Source: Steinernema hermaphroditum
Taxonomy: Eukaryota; Nematoda; Chromadorea; Rhabditida; Steinernematidae
Direction of reading: 5' to 3'
Assembly: GCA_030435675.1 (NCBI GenBank)
Contig: CM059624.1
Location: 3,806,769 to 3,870,768, forward strand
DNA: 64,000 nt
The notes beneath the pieces were generated by a model. It saw only the letters and a program-made list of their open reading frames with translations, ran no database searches and was not told the DNA's origin. A program made the translations under genes and the position numbers. Below, piece after piece: positions 51,179 to 61,924 of this stretch (position 1 is the first letter of the stretch; every line of letters starts with the position of its first letter).

Positions 51179-53460
51179 TCAAAGATAGCGAAAAGTGTCC
51201 TCTTCGGATGACGTTCTCTGTGCCTTCTTCAACTCGTTCGCCATGTGAGCCTTGAACTTCTTGATGAAGTGCGGCAGATTGTACGTGAAGTCGGTGTCCA
51301 ACACAATGGCGTGTTCGATGTAGTCGACGGACAGTTTCTCCAATTCAAGGCCGCACATGACGGGCAGCTTGAAGCCTATAAATCGCAATAGAGACCGATC
51401 GAGCGGTTCTGGTTAGTGAGTGGGTTAGTAGGGTTAGCAAGTACACGTTGCTTACCTCTATCGTTGAGAGCGAAGCGGAGGCGCTTCTTAATCTTGGGCC
51501 AGAGGCGCTTAGGAACGACAAAGTTGAGCATCTTGCGGAGGGAGTTGGCGAAGATTCCACCGATTCCGACCTTCTCGGCGCGGATGTCCACGTTGGTGAG
51601 GGACACATCACCGTATACTCGGGATTGGCGGACATAGGGACGAACCTGAAAATATAAGGTCCGGTACTGTTACCTAAGATAGCATACCGTAATCTTAAGC
51701 TTCGTATTGGCATTGAGGACATTGTGGTGTTTGGACTTGCCAGCGAACACAACAGCAACATCTCCTTCAATATCCATGGTGGCGCCTTTCTGAGTGATCG
51801 TCATGTGGGGTTGCCTTAAGATTTGTTATTCATTAGTGTTTCAGCTACGAATTAGGTACCCGGTCAGATTAGCCGTAAGCTGAAGTTCACAAGAGGAGCA
51901 GATGAGCTTGGCGATGGGACGGAGGTATCTAGGGAGGTTGTTCATTCTCAGGGTTTCTTTGATGATGCCCAGGTTGTTCTTGTAGATATGAGCAAAGAAG
52001 GTGTTGGGAATGTACTCGCTGATGAGAAAGCCTACCATCTAAAGACATTTGCAAGATTGCCATTATGGAGGGAGGATACCTTGTTTCCCATGGCGGAGAC
52101 GTTCAGCATTGCCGGGCGAGTGATTCCTTCGGCTGGATGGCCATAGTAAACGGCTCCTCCGTCAAGACCGAAGACTACATCCTAAAAGGTTTTGTCAAAA
52201 GAAACTTAAAAATCTAGGACCAACATTATCAGTAAACGTGATGGGGTATCTGAGGGTCAAATCCATGGCCCATTGACCCTTCTTCGGAGGGCCACCCAAG
52301 ATGACGCGGCCGGAATTCTCTGTAGGGGCTGGAGTGGTCGCAACAGGTGTTGTATCTTCGGCTCCTTCAATCATCTCAGGAGCACAGAGGTCTTCTCCGA
52401 AACTGTCATGAGAAACAGTTCGTTCTTCGTCGTCGTCGTCGCCGGCATCGGGAGCCTCAGTCACTTCGGCTCCTTCGCCAACTGGCTGCTTGGGCTTGAG
52501 AACTTGGCGCTTTTCGTTTTCAAAGAATTCGGTGATCTGGAGCGAGATCTGGCAAATGGCGTTGGCGATCTCTTCGGCGATTCTGGACTGAATCGTTGAT
52601 CGCATGGCATTGAGCGAGGTGGCTCCGTCGCCGGCAAACGCCACCTTCACACTGCTGGTTGTAACGTTGCAAACGGGAACCTAAAAGTGTCGATTAAAAT
52701 CAAGCCAGGACTTCGTTGGACTGACCTCAACGATGTTCTTCCTTTCCGTCTCGTTTCTCGTGATATGCACCTCCATTTCGATAGTCAAGTTCTTGACTTG
52801 CGCCCTGCAGCGTCCATTCTGGCCGAAGAAGCCGAGGCTAGCCTGATAGGCTGCTCCAAGCTTCACTTCAGGAAGGAAAATATTGGCTCCCACTCCTTTT
52901 CCAGCGATGAATTTCGCCTTAATCTCCGGCTTTTCGAACTTTTCAATCATCAGCTTGCTGATCGTGAGGACACTTTCCTCGATTTTCGGGAGAACAAGAC
53001 GATCGAGAAGCTGAGGAAGTGCCTCGGAGGCGAGACCCGTCACATAGTCGACTCCCTTCTGGCTGACCCTGAAGTAGATGCCGGCGGTGTGCTCCTGCTG
53101 CTTTAGGAATTCCTCATAGGGCTCGTCGACATGATCGGGCGCGTCGGTAGGGAGGGCAGCGGCGCTGTCAGAGTAGTCGAGGGTTACGGTAGGCGCGACG
53201 TCCTCATCGAACAGCTCTTGCATGGGATGAGTCACTCCCTCCTCTGATCCTCCTGGATGATGGATTAGTACTGGAACAAACGGAAGCGACATACCAGATT
53301 CACCGGAGTAGCTTCCTGGTGCCAACGTCACCAGTTCACCACGCTGGATGTTCAAGTCGGTGGTGCCCAACTCTCCAGGTGCCTTTCCAAGCACATTTTG
53401 GGCAACGAGGCCTCTGCTCAAGCAGAGGAGCGCCACGAGCAGACAAGCCGATTTGCCCAT
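51179..53460 (-). CDS. BPI/LBP/CETP-family secreted lipid-binding protein
   Basis: Predicted secreted binding protein for lipids, related to bactericidal permeability-increasing and lipid-transfer proteins. Exons 53460-53295, 53252-52726, 52680-52225, 52181-52080, 52038-51860, 51814-51688, 51645-51456 and 51375-51179 give 647 aa with exact phases. The signal peptide is MGKSACLLVALLCLSRGLVA. A low-complexity acidic/Pro region lies at residues ~30-105. The N-terminal barrel begins with the family signature GIYFRVSQKGVDYVTGLA, comparable to the start of BPI. It carries IEMEVHITRN and, after an acidic linker (APDAGDDDDEER), a second barrel with DVVFGLDGGAVYY, VGFLISEYIPNTFFAHIYKN and GFKLPVMCGLELEKLS. 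Family members are about 450-600 aa; this one is longer because of the two acidic inserts. The 42-nt intron at 53253-53294 is a multiple of three and stop-free. Confidence 0.88.
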
Positions 53461-54249
53461 CGGCGCTAAGGTGGAACAGTGAGGAAGACGGGAGACGGTG
53501 GTCATATGTCGGCCGAGAACAGAACAACAGACACAGTCGGCAAGGCCAAAAAGCGCGCGTCGCGGCAATCAATCACGACAAAGAACGCAACGGGGCGTTT
53601 ATTGTCCCGACCGAGTGCCAATCGACAATTAGTGCAACTTGGAAATCGGATCAATGTCGCCGCTGATCACAGCAGAGTTAAGGGCAATTGGCACTTGGAA
53701 AAGTTTGCACCTAATTACTGCCTGAGTCGGTGCAAGAAAGGAGGTGAAAATCGGAAACTTTGGACTTTGGTCCATAAATAATGATTGGGTTCCTGGAAGC
53801 AATGCTGTTCAAAACGTAATGCTCAAAAAGCGGTGGTCTTAATGCCTTTAATCTTCGTCTTCATTTGTGAGTTTTTCACTTGTCCAATGGAGTCCGCGTG
53901 GAATGCCCTGTGATGCAAGATGCACCAACAAATGTACTTTACAACCGATTCCGTATTATTGATTTACATCAAGCGGTTCCCAATATGCCCCATAGGTGAA
54001 GTGCTATGCTTTTCATTTGGATCTACCAGATAGATACCAGATAGACCGCCGATCTTAATCCAATTGAAAACCTGAGTCGGGTCCGAAACGAACCCATCAC
54101 AATTTGGCGTTAAATGTCGACTCAGAAACGTAAGGATCATTGCCACATTTCTATCAGAGAAAGGCTATACCTACATACACCTGCATGATTTTATTAAAAA
54201 ATTAAAGCAAGCATTGTGGATTTGATTTCAACCACATTATCACATTCCT
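53461..54249. other. Gap between two minus-strand genes
   Basis: Holds the promoter of the BPI-family gene and the 3' UTR of the glutamate receptor gene. AATAAA on the minus strand at 54195-54190 lies about 55 bases past the receptor stop and is a reasonable poly(A) signal. Nothing else is recognised. Confidence 0.5.
54190..54195 (-). terminator. Polyadenylation signal of the glutamate receptor gene
   Basis: AATAAA on the minus strand about 55 bases after the stop codon at 54252-54250. Confidence 0.6.
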
Positions 54250-57200
54250 TTAGCATAGTGTTTCCATTCGGTATGGATAAGCAGAGCGGTAGCCGCTTGG
54301 CGATGGAGTTCGCGCTGCTCCATCTCCTGTGATTTCTCGGACTTCACGATCGTCACTTTGCTCATCTGGCTCTCTGATATGCAACGGGTGAAGTCTAAAC
54401 GCGATCGTCGATTGGAGGTGAACTGCCCGCATACCTAGAGGCATCGAGCTCTTCCATCTGTTGCTTAAACCTCTGAATCGTTGTGTTGAGAGTCGGCGAC
54501 GGTGCGAGTGACATATTCCTCTCCTTCCACTCCTGCACCCTTCCAACAGCTTCCGAAAAGTTAATCGATTTGCCCATCGCCATACTGATGATGCCACACC
54601 AACCATTTGGGTCGATCTTCTGGAGTCTTCTTCGCAGATGAGTGACATAGACGTACTCCAATCCAAGACACAGTATTCCCATGATCTGTAAGGTTCTTTC
54701 TAAGCTACTACAGCCCACCAAGGAGGATTTACCAGTCCGCCAATCAACAAGAAGAAAGCACTCATAAAGTTTTCAATCCCAAGCGGAGCACTGTGGTTCT
54801 GGCTGTGACTATCAGGTACACAAGCTCCCGTTAGCCAGAAATTCTGAAGTCTCTCGAGGTCTCCTTTTTGCTGGTACTGTAGCATGAGTTGGTTCACCCT
54901 TTGCACATGAGGGGAGTTCTTCGGAAAGCCGATACCGTATCCCGTCATGCTGGCCCATTTACCGACAGTCATGAGGGCACAGTTCGAGTCTTTTCCAGCC
55001 ATGTAGTCGAGAACCACCGCGTCGTAAATGAAGGCATCGAGTTTTCTGTACGAAATACAAGACTAGGAAGGGAGAAGAAAGGAATTACTCTTGTCGGACG
55101 GCTTCTACTCCGGCAGAAACATTCGGGGTGAAGAACTTGTTCGTCTGGACGTAGCGGTTCATGCTGTGCCAGTTGCGTTTCATGGTTTCGTGAGTGTTTC
55201 CACCCTCGACTGTTCCAAAACGGAACGGAGGCGTTTGTTGGGCTGCATATTGAATCTAAATGCATAAAGATTTGGGTTTAGAATGCTCGACTTCGGGTCA
55301 GTGGCAATAAGAATTCGCCGTCCATTTTGAATGCCTTGCTCTAAAGACTGTTCCTCAGCTTTTTCGGAGGCGTAAGGTGTGAGAAATGGTATACTAAAAA
55401 CTTATACGTAGATTAACAATGCTACAAAAAAGGGCCTCGCAAAAAGATTCTGGAGGTATGGGGATTCGAACCCCAGCCCTCTCGCATGCTAAGCGAGCGC
55501 TCTACCCCTGAGCTATACCCCCATCTGTCTGATTCTATCTGCAGTCGCCTACGCCAGAGGCTGTATATTCTCCTTCCGCCTACCTTCTCGTCATGAACTC
55601 CGCTTAGATCGTAGTACTGTACTCTTGTAATCATAAACGCTGCCAAATTAGCTGTATAGACAGCTAAGAAGGTCAGTCCGAAGGCAGCCCACACGAGTGA
55701 CATGAATCGACTGACCGTCGATCGTGGAATATCTGCAAAATTTTTACATTTTCATGCATTGGTTGCTCTCCTAGTACCTGTGCTGACACTTGCACTGAAT
55801 AGCGTCGCCCATACAAGCCAATATGCTCTGCAGAGTGAGAATTTATGACCTAAAGATATCCATATCTTGAAGTTGCAATAGTTCATAGCCTCACCTGGCG
55901 GCGGATATTTCTGTCTATTGAAGCTATGTGGACTAACCCATTCAAATATGAAGATGGACCAAGCGGCTCCTTGGATACTCAAAATGAGCACACTGAACCA
56001 TGTTGAGTACTCGAACGGCTCTAGAATGGAATGGCCTGACTGAAACAGTTGAGCAGGTCGATTACCTAAGAAAGCAGTGGGTGAGAGGACGCCACTTCTG
56101 ATTTTAACAATGATCGAAATCCCGGTTTCAAGGAACGGAATCGAGAAGTCAATATCGCGAGCTCTCTCGGAGTTTAACTTCAAAGAAGTGACACACATGT
56201 CCGCTTTGTTATTGATCAAGTCCTGGATGAGTCCATTCCATCCGTATTCTGTCTTCAAGCCCCATTTCTCGTCACGAACCTTGTAAAGGGTGTAGGTGAA
56301 GCCGATGTCGGATGCCAATTTGTTCAGGAGATCGACACAGTACCCAGTGCAGCATTTCATGATTGTTCGATTGCTGAAAAAGGTGGTAATTACTGTAAAG
56401 GAAAACGAAACGGTGGAGGACGATGTTGGAGGTCGATTCGACCCCATCTTTCCCAAGGATCCTATAGCCATTGATAGAGCTCTACCATGTTTGTTGAAAG
56501 CCTAGACAATATCCTCCTTCAAATTAAGCTAACTTACGTCACAGCCCCCGATTCCGAATTGACGATCTGCTCATCACCCCAATCGCAAATCGACCCCTGA
56601 TTTCCGGGACATCTTCCAGTATCCGCATCCAAATCCGACACGATGATGAACGGAGGCTCGTGAAGAGTGACGACATTGATGTGAAACTTATCGGCCGTGC
56701 CTTGTGGCGGATTAGCTCTTCCCCCAGGCCATTCAATGTCAGCCATTCGGAGTTCACCGTTTGTGAATTCTCCCACCTAAAACAGAGATCGTCTGAGAAA
56801 ATTAACAAATTCTTACCTTGTCCCAAAAATAGGATTCTCCCCGGACTCCTCTCTCGCGCTTCTGCCGCAAATTCGAGATGGTCAGAACGGAGTCTTTCAG
56901 GGTGCCGTCTTCGTTGAATTGATAGAAAAATGAGTCGTATCCGTCCTTGCTGTGGTAGGGGTTGCCCTTCACAAACGAGCTTTGCATTTTCCTAAAGCGT
57001 TCAATGTAGTTGACGTAGAAAATGGCAGCCGCACTCATATATCTGCTCTCCCATGTTCCACATCACTTCACCATCTGCTTCACATGTGGAAGTAGATGCC
57101 AGAGAGACGGACTCATTAAGATTCATTTTCGCCAGCGCTAGTCCAAAGATCTTAGGAGCCAGTCCTATGACCAAAGGAAGGACATCATCGGCAGGAGGGA

Positions 57201-60200
57201 ACATTGCATTAGACACCGTGTGGAAGTTTATGGTCAACATGCCGTGCTGGATCGGTTGACTGACGGTGTTCATCGACCCACGCACCGATTGGGTTCCAAT
57301 CCAAAGATACTGCTCAGAGAGTAGACCACTCTCGTTCGCAACCTCAAGGCATATGAGTATGAGTGAATGGTTGGCGGTGGGTACCTGGAAAATCTTTCGG
57401 ACTAAACTGGAAGTACTGTAGAGGAGAATGATGCGCGCCTCTGATTTCTTCAGGTAATTCAGCTGCTCTCGGATATGGTTCTCTCCTTGGTCGTGGTCGA
57501 TTTCTTCGTGATGCACTATTTTAAGTCTGTAAATAATGATGTGAGTGTTGGTTGTCGTTAAAGTGTCTATAATTTGGTATTTGATAGATGGACTGTTTAT
57601 CACACAATAGACTGACGACCTATTATAAAATAGGGGTGGAAGGGTAATTTGAATCGATCTCAGCTGTATGTCAAAATCAGCGTCCGTAGTATGCCAGTGA
57701 CTCATTTCACTATTTCGTCCGTTACTGATCTGTTGATCAATTTCTTCGATTTCGAAGATCTCAAAGAAGCTCAAACTCTATCGAATGCGAAGAGGTAAGA
57801 ACGTCTAAGTTGCGGAACCTGACTAAGTTCAGATCCGGAAACCAATCCGGCACCTCCAGCAATACCCGCTCAACATGTTACTGGACTGATGTAAACGCTC
57901 TCTTAAGAAGATCTGGGATGATATCACATCGAAAAATGATAGTGCACATCTTAAAGGATTTCTAGAATTGCCTTGAGATCGTCATAGCCGCTGTCGGTGG
58001 ATATTTGAGAGGGTGATTAAATGTGTCGTGTTCCGAATCTCTTGTTCTTTTGAACGGTATGAAGATCTCCTCGTTTGTTTCGTTCTTTGAACATGTATGA
58101 CTGTTTCTTTGCGTAACAGTATTTATGGATCACCCTGTACATTAAGCTCCGCAGTGTGTTCACCCTTGAGATGACAAGATATGTCCAATAGAATTTTCGA
58201 ATGCTTCAGCATTTTCAAATATCGAATTCCTTTTTCACCAGTCAAATATTGAAAATACCAAACTATTCCAGTCGGTCCAAGACAGCTGAGTGATCCATCG
58301 AAAGTTGGCTGTGATACAATTATAATTAGGATCGACATTGTTATGATGCTGATTTCGAACTGTGTACTACATAGCTCGACCTTTCATGAAACCACTTCAG
58401 CATAGTATAACGACGAGGACTTTGTGTATCCTTATCAGCTAAGATTCAAATGATAACGAACGCCGAACTCAAGGTTGCGCTCATTAATCACCCTATCTTG
58501 CAACTTTCCACGGATCACTCCGATCATCTCCACGTTTCACAAACAAGTTTCTTTTTCTCAAAAAATCCATTTGCGATAACATCACCGTTGCCAGCCATTC
58601 ATCCAAAGATACCCGATCGCCACAGCAAAAAGCGCATGCATAACGCCGGGCAAACCGGTTTATTGCGCAACGCCCGCGCCCATGTCCGCATGGGTAAAAA
58701 GTGGTTTAACGCCTTCCCCGAGGCGTTCCCGTGTAGGTATATAGGTAAAGGTGTGCAGCTCCAATAGCATCAGTTCTCAGCAATGGAAGATTCCAAGAAG
58801 CAGCTTCACGAAGCGGAGAGCCTCAAGCGCCTCGCCTTCTTCGGCGTGTGCGTCTCCACCGTGGCTACCCTCACCGCAATCGTCGCCGTCCCCATGCTCT
58901 ACAACTACATGCAGTCGGTGCAGAGCACGCTCCAGGACGAAGTCGACTTCTGCCACCATCGCGCATCTGGCCTCTGGGAGCAGTACGCCCTTCAGAAGCC
59001 GGCGATGGGTGGAAGACTGAAGCGATCGAGCTACCGCCGCGCCTACGGAACCACCTCCTATGACGGATCTGATGCTGGAGTCAACGGTGGAGTACAGATT
59101 GGCCAAGGAGTTGCTCCTGCTGAAGGATCGTGCTGCAGCTGTGGAGTCGGAGAGGCTGGCCCGCCTGGACCTGCTGGACCTGATGGAGAAGACGGTGCTT
59201 ACCGATCTCAAATTTCCTATTTAATACATAGTTTCAGGTCATGACGGAGCCCCTGGAAACGACGGAGCCCCCGGACCTGACGCTCCTCCCGGCCACATCC
59301 CCTCGGAAGAGGACTTCTGCTTCGACTGCCCTGCTGGACCCGCTGGCCCTGCTGGAAACCCCGGACCCAAGGGACCCAACGGCAACCCTGGACCCAAAGG
59401 ACAGGACGGAGAGTCTGGAAACCCAGGATTCCCCGGCAAGGCAGGACTCGAGGGACCGAAAGGACAGGCTGGCGCCCCTGGACAAGCCGGAGCCCCTGGA
59501 GCTCCTGGAAAGGTCGTCGAAAAGGAGGGACCCGCCGGCCCCCCTGGAGCTCCCGGACCTCAAGGCGCCCCTGGCCCCGATGGACCCGCCGGACCCGATG
59601 GACAGCCCGGACAAGCCGGACCTCAGGGACCTGCCGGAGATGCTGGAAAGGACGGAGAGCCTGGTCAACCTGGAGAGCCTGGATCTCAGGGTGCCGCCGG
59701 AGAGGACGGAGCCAAGGGAGGCTGCGACCACTGCCCTCTTCCTCGCACTGCTCCTGGCTACTAAGTGAATCCATGACCTCATTTTTCTTAGTCCCCCGAG
59801 TAGTTGTGCATTTCCAACCAATAAAAAACTCACTTGAAAGAGCGATGGTCACTACTTTGGATTTGTTCTTGTACGTTTTGAAGGAACTCAGTCGAGCCAG
59901 CCATCTTCGACGTGACAATTCCGAACTTCGGCCAGTTATAGCGCTTGAGAAGGGCTATCATCGCTTGTATTTGGTGGGTGATTGGGGGAGCCATTTGAAG
60001 AATGCGGTATTCACTCAGGGGCTGAAAAAGACACCCTATTCTTCGTGAAATTTTGAGTAGTTGGACGGTAATTGGCCGTCTTTGTAATAGCATATGTTGT
60101 TTACCTTATTAAAACTGAACCCAGCATTGTCAGCGTTCCAAGCAATAATTGGGATTCCAGTATGAGAAGCCATATGAAGAAAGTAAAGAGCAGCTGATGT

Positions 60201-60631
60201 GGTATCATCATATGATTCACTGGCAGTGACAAAAACAATAAGCGACACATTATTCTTGATTAGGGTATTGCAGATGCAGTCCAGAACATGAGCCGGGTAG
60301 AACATTCCTTTCGGAAGAATGCAGTCCACTGGATTCAGGGTGTATTTTGATGCGATCCGCTTCATTGCTCTATATGAAAGATGTCATTATGTTTCGATAC
60401 ATGTCGACTTACGACACAGACTGCGCTGCATTGATATTCCTGATTGTTTCTTTGAAAGCCTTATCGTATACTTTCGAACGGGCATAGTTCTAAAACATGT
60501 GTATTCCTAGAATGATAAGGTTACGGTACTTGATAAACCAAGCCAATATTAATCAGCTGCTTGTTAAGTTGCAGTTTGGATAATACAAAGGCAGGAACAA
60601 GCAGCAGGAAGCTTAAGGTCAGCAGCCTCAT
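54250..60631 (-). CDS. nmr-2: NMDA-type ionotropic glutamate receptor subunit (NR2-like)
   Basis: Glutamate-gated cation channel subunit at neuronal membranes. Fifteen exons join exactly: 60631-60530, 60489-60413, 60369-60105, 60021-59834, 57526-57035, 56991-56817, 56776-56538, 56481-56066, 56020-55895, 55825-55778, 55732-55584, 55255-55089, 55045-54733, 54685-54435 and 54394-54250, 1050 aa. The signal peptide is [18 protein letters not shown]. The amino-terminal domain spans to ~residue 400. Ligand-binding lobe S1 includes [26 protein letters not shown] and [18 protein letters not shown]1 is near [16 protein letters not shown]. The pore loop reads [15 protein letters not shown]3 has YTANLAAF (735-742). 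S2 contains [15 protein letters not shown]4 is near [20 protein letters not shown]. The S1 and M1 wording is closer to NR2 than NR1, hence the symbol. The usual pore Asn is absent. Hosts a tRNA and a collagen gene in introns. Confidence 0.92.
55451..55522 (-). tRNA. tRNA-Ala (AGC)
   Basis: A 72-nt cloverleaf on the minus strand. The acceptor stem pairs GGGGGTA with TACCTCC plus discriminator A. The D arm is TAGCTCAGGGGTAGAGC, and the anticodon loop CTTAGCATG gives AGC. The T arm has GGTTCGAATCC. It lies in an intron (55256-55583) of the glutamate receptor gene, on the same strand. The RNA polymerase III boxes are intact, so it should be independently transcribed. Confidence 0.97.
58738..58744 (+). 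promoter_or_regulatory. Putative TATA box of the nested collagen gene
   Basis: TATATAG lies 39 bases before the start of the first exon, 45 bases before the collagen ATG-proximal sequence at 58783, matching the spacing seen in the first collagen gene. Confidence 0.6.
58783..59764 (+). CDS. Cuticle collagen nested in the glutamate receptor intron
   Basis: Structural cuticle collagen, 312 aa, the usual size. Exons 58783-59194 and 59238-59764 join across a 43-nt intron. The N-terminal cuticle collagen domain has a membrane/signal segment at residues ~16-40 ([20 protein letters not shown]) and the Trp-containing stretch [11 protein letters not shown] cleavage site RLKR is at 78-81. Cysteines CCSC precede the first Gly-X-Y block; a second pair (CFDC) separates it from the main Gly-X-Y blocks, which have one short interruption (KVVEKEG). 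The tail is [13 protein letters not shown]. Poly(A) signal AATAAA at 59820-59825 ends only a few bases before the receptor splice donor on the other strand (59833-59828). The exact col number cannot be given. Confidence 0.96.
59820..59825 (+). terminator. Polyadenylation signal of the nested collagen
   Basis: AATAAA lies 56 bases after the stop, two bases from the splice donor of the antisense receptor exon. Confidence 0.65.
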
Positions 60632-61924
60632 GGTCCTTTGCGGACGACCCGAAATGGGATGAAGTTAGGAGAGGCAGTCACCTAATTTGCGCATTGATCC
60701 TCCCGGCGCCTCTCGAGGGAAATACATAAACACACCGCTCCGCGCTTCCGCGACGACGATGGGCCACTTGACGAAATTAGGAATTTGTCCGAGAAGATGG
60801 AGTTGTAAGACAAGTGCCGCGGATTGATGTGTTCGTCGGATGAGTTAGAGCATGTTTATGAGTGTTCCGCAGCGGAGTAATTGGGCATTTTCTGGCATGC
60901 GGAGTGTGGGAAATATCTCGCCACGTGTAATACGAACAGTGCGGTGGCATAAATAGCATTATACCTCTAGGGCCGATCGGCCATTCATTCATTTGCTGGG
61001 TTAGGCGAAAATGAGCATGATATCATTAATTTCTTATTGCATAATCACTCATATTTCGTTTAGGGTTTACAACTTTCGTACATGACTAATCTCGCTTATC
61101 TATTGGGTTGTGAAGTTGAAAACAGGTCATTAAACATCCTTCATTTTCATACGTTTCAGTTTACTCTTATATTCGAATCAGTGGCATTCACCACGCAAGA
61201 AATTTCATAATGCACAATGAAGAACCATATACCACCGTTGTCACTGCTTCTCTTCTTTCTTCGGAACGGAGCACGACGGCGGATTTGAGGGCGACTATCC
61301 CATCAGTGTGCAATTCGGCTTACGTTCCACGCCAGCCACGACGGATTGGAACGGGGCGATCACTGCGCCACAACGACGTTTCAATCTCGGTGAAATCAGT
61401 TGTTGGGTGGAGTGAACTCTCATTCTGCACTATGATTGGCAGCTTGTCCATTGCATTCTTTATGATGTTGGTGTTTTTATGTTTATGATGCAATTCTGTC
61501 TTGATGGTCATCTTTTAGCACCTTAAGACTGTCTACGGTATTAATTATGTGATGGACTTTCAGCTACGTACATCCTTAGGTTAAAATGGGCTGCTCTTAT
61601 GACGTGTCAATAGTAAATATTTTGAGTGAAATCTGTGTGTGTTACGTAAACAAATAATTGCTAAAAAGTGACCCGTTTTCAAGTTAACAACCCAATGACC
61701 ATCAATCTTACTGCCCGCAAGGGTATCGGTTTCTGCTTTCGAGAGGCCCTTAGATTTTAGGTTCACACTATGACTATTACTTTAAAATTCGCTTCAAATC
61801 AATAACTGCATTCGCACCTCTTGATCACTGATCCAACGACCTTTGATTTCTCTCTCAGCATCAGCTGATAAACACGTCCCCGGCTACTCAATCAATCGCA
61901 CTTAATGTCCGAGCCGCGATCTCG
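60632..61924. other. Divergent promoter region
   Basis: Lies between the receptor gene (minus) and the phosphatase gene (plus). The open frames here (for example 61210-61485) show no splice-consistent extension or family resemblance. A short sequence near 61660-61700 (AAAAAGTGACCCGTTTTC followed by ACAACCCAAT) also occurs at about 10208-10233 (AAAAAGTGACCCGTTTTC, ACAACCCAAT), so it is a dispersed repeat end. Confidence 0.45.

Larger units (their letters stand above)
57527..59833 (-). other. 2.3-kb receptor intron hosting a collagen gene
   Basis: The exon ending at 59834 (...SFK with donor GTGAGT) and the exon starting at 57526 (acceptor TTATTTACAG) share phase 2 and rebuild a continuous receptor frame. 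The intron between them contains the complete plus-strand collagen gene 58783-59764 with its own TATA element and poly(A) signal. Between 57527 and 58700 I see no further gene. Confidence 0.85.

Noticed and set aside
57036..57080. Apparent +1 frameshift or 19-nt intron in the glutamate receptor gene
   Set aside because: A normal 43-nt intron (56992-57034) joins GEQIYE to KMQSSF in phase; the competing open frame is intron sequence.
61210..61488. Open frame of 92 codons with a hydrophobic end
   Set aside because: No splice sites, no similarity, and composition like the surrounding intergenic DNA.
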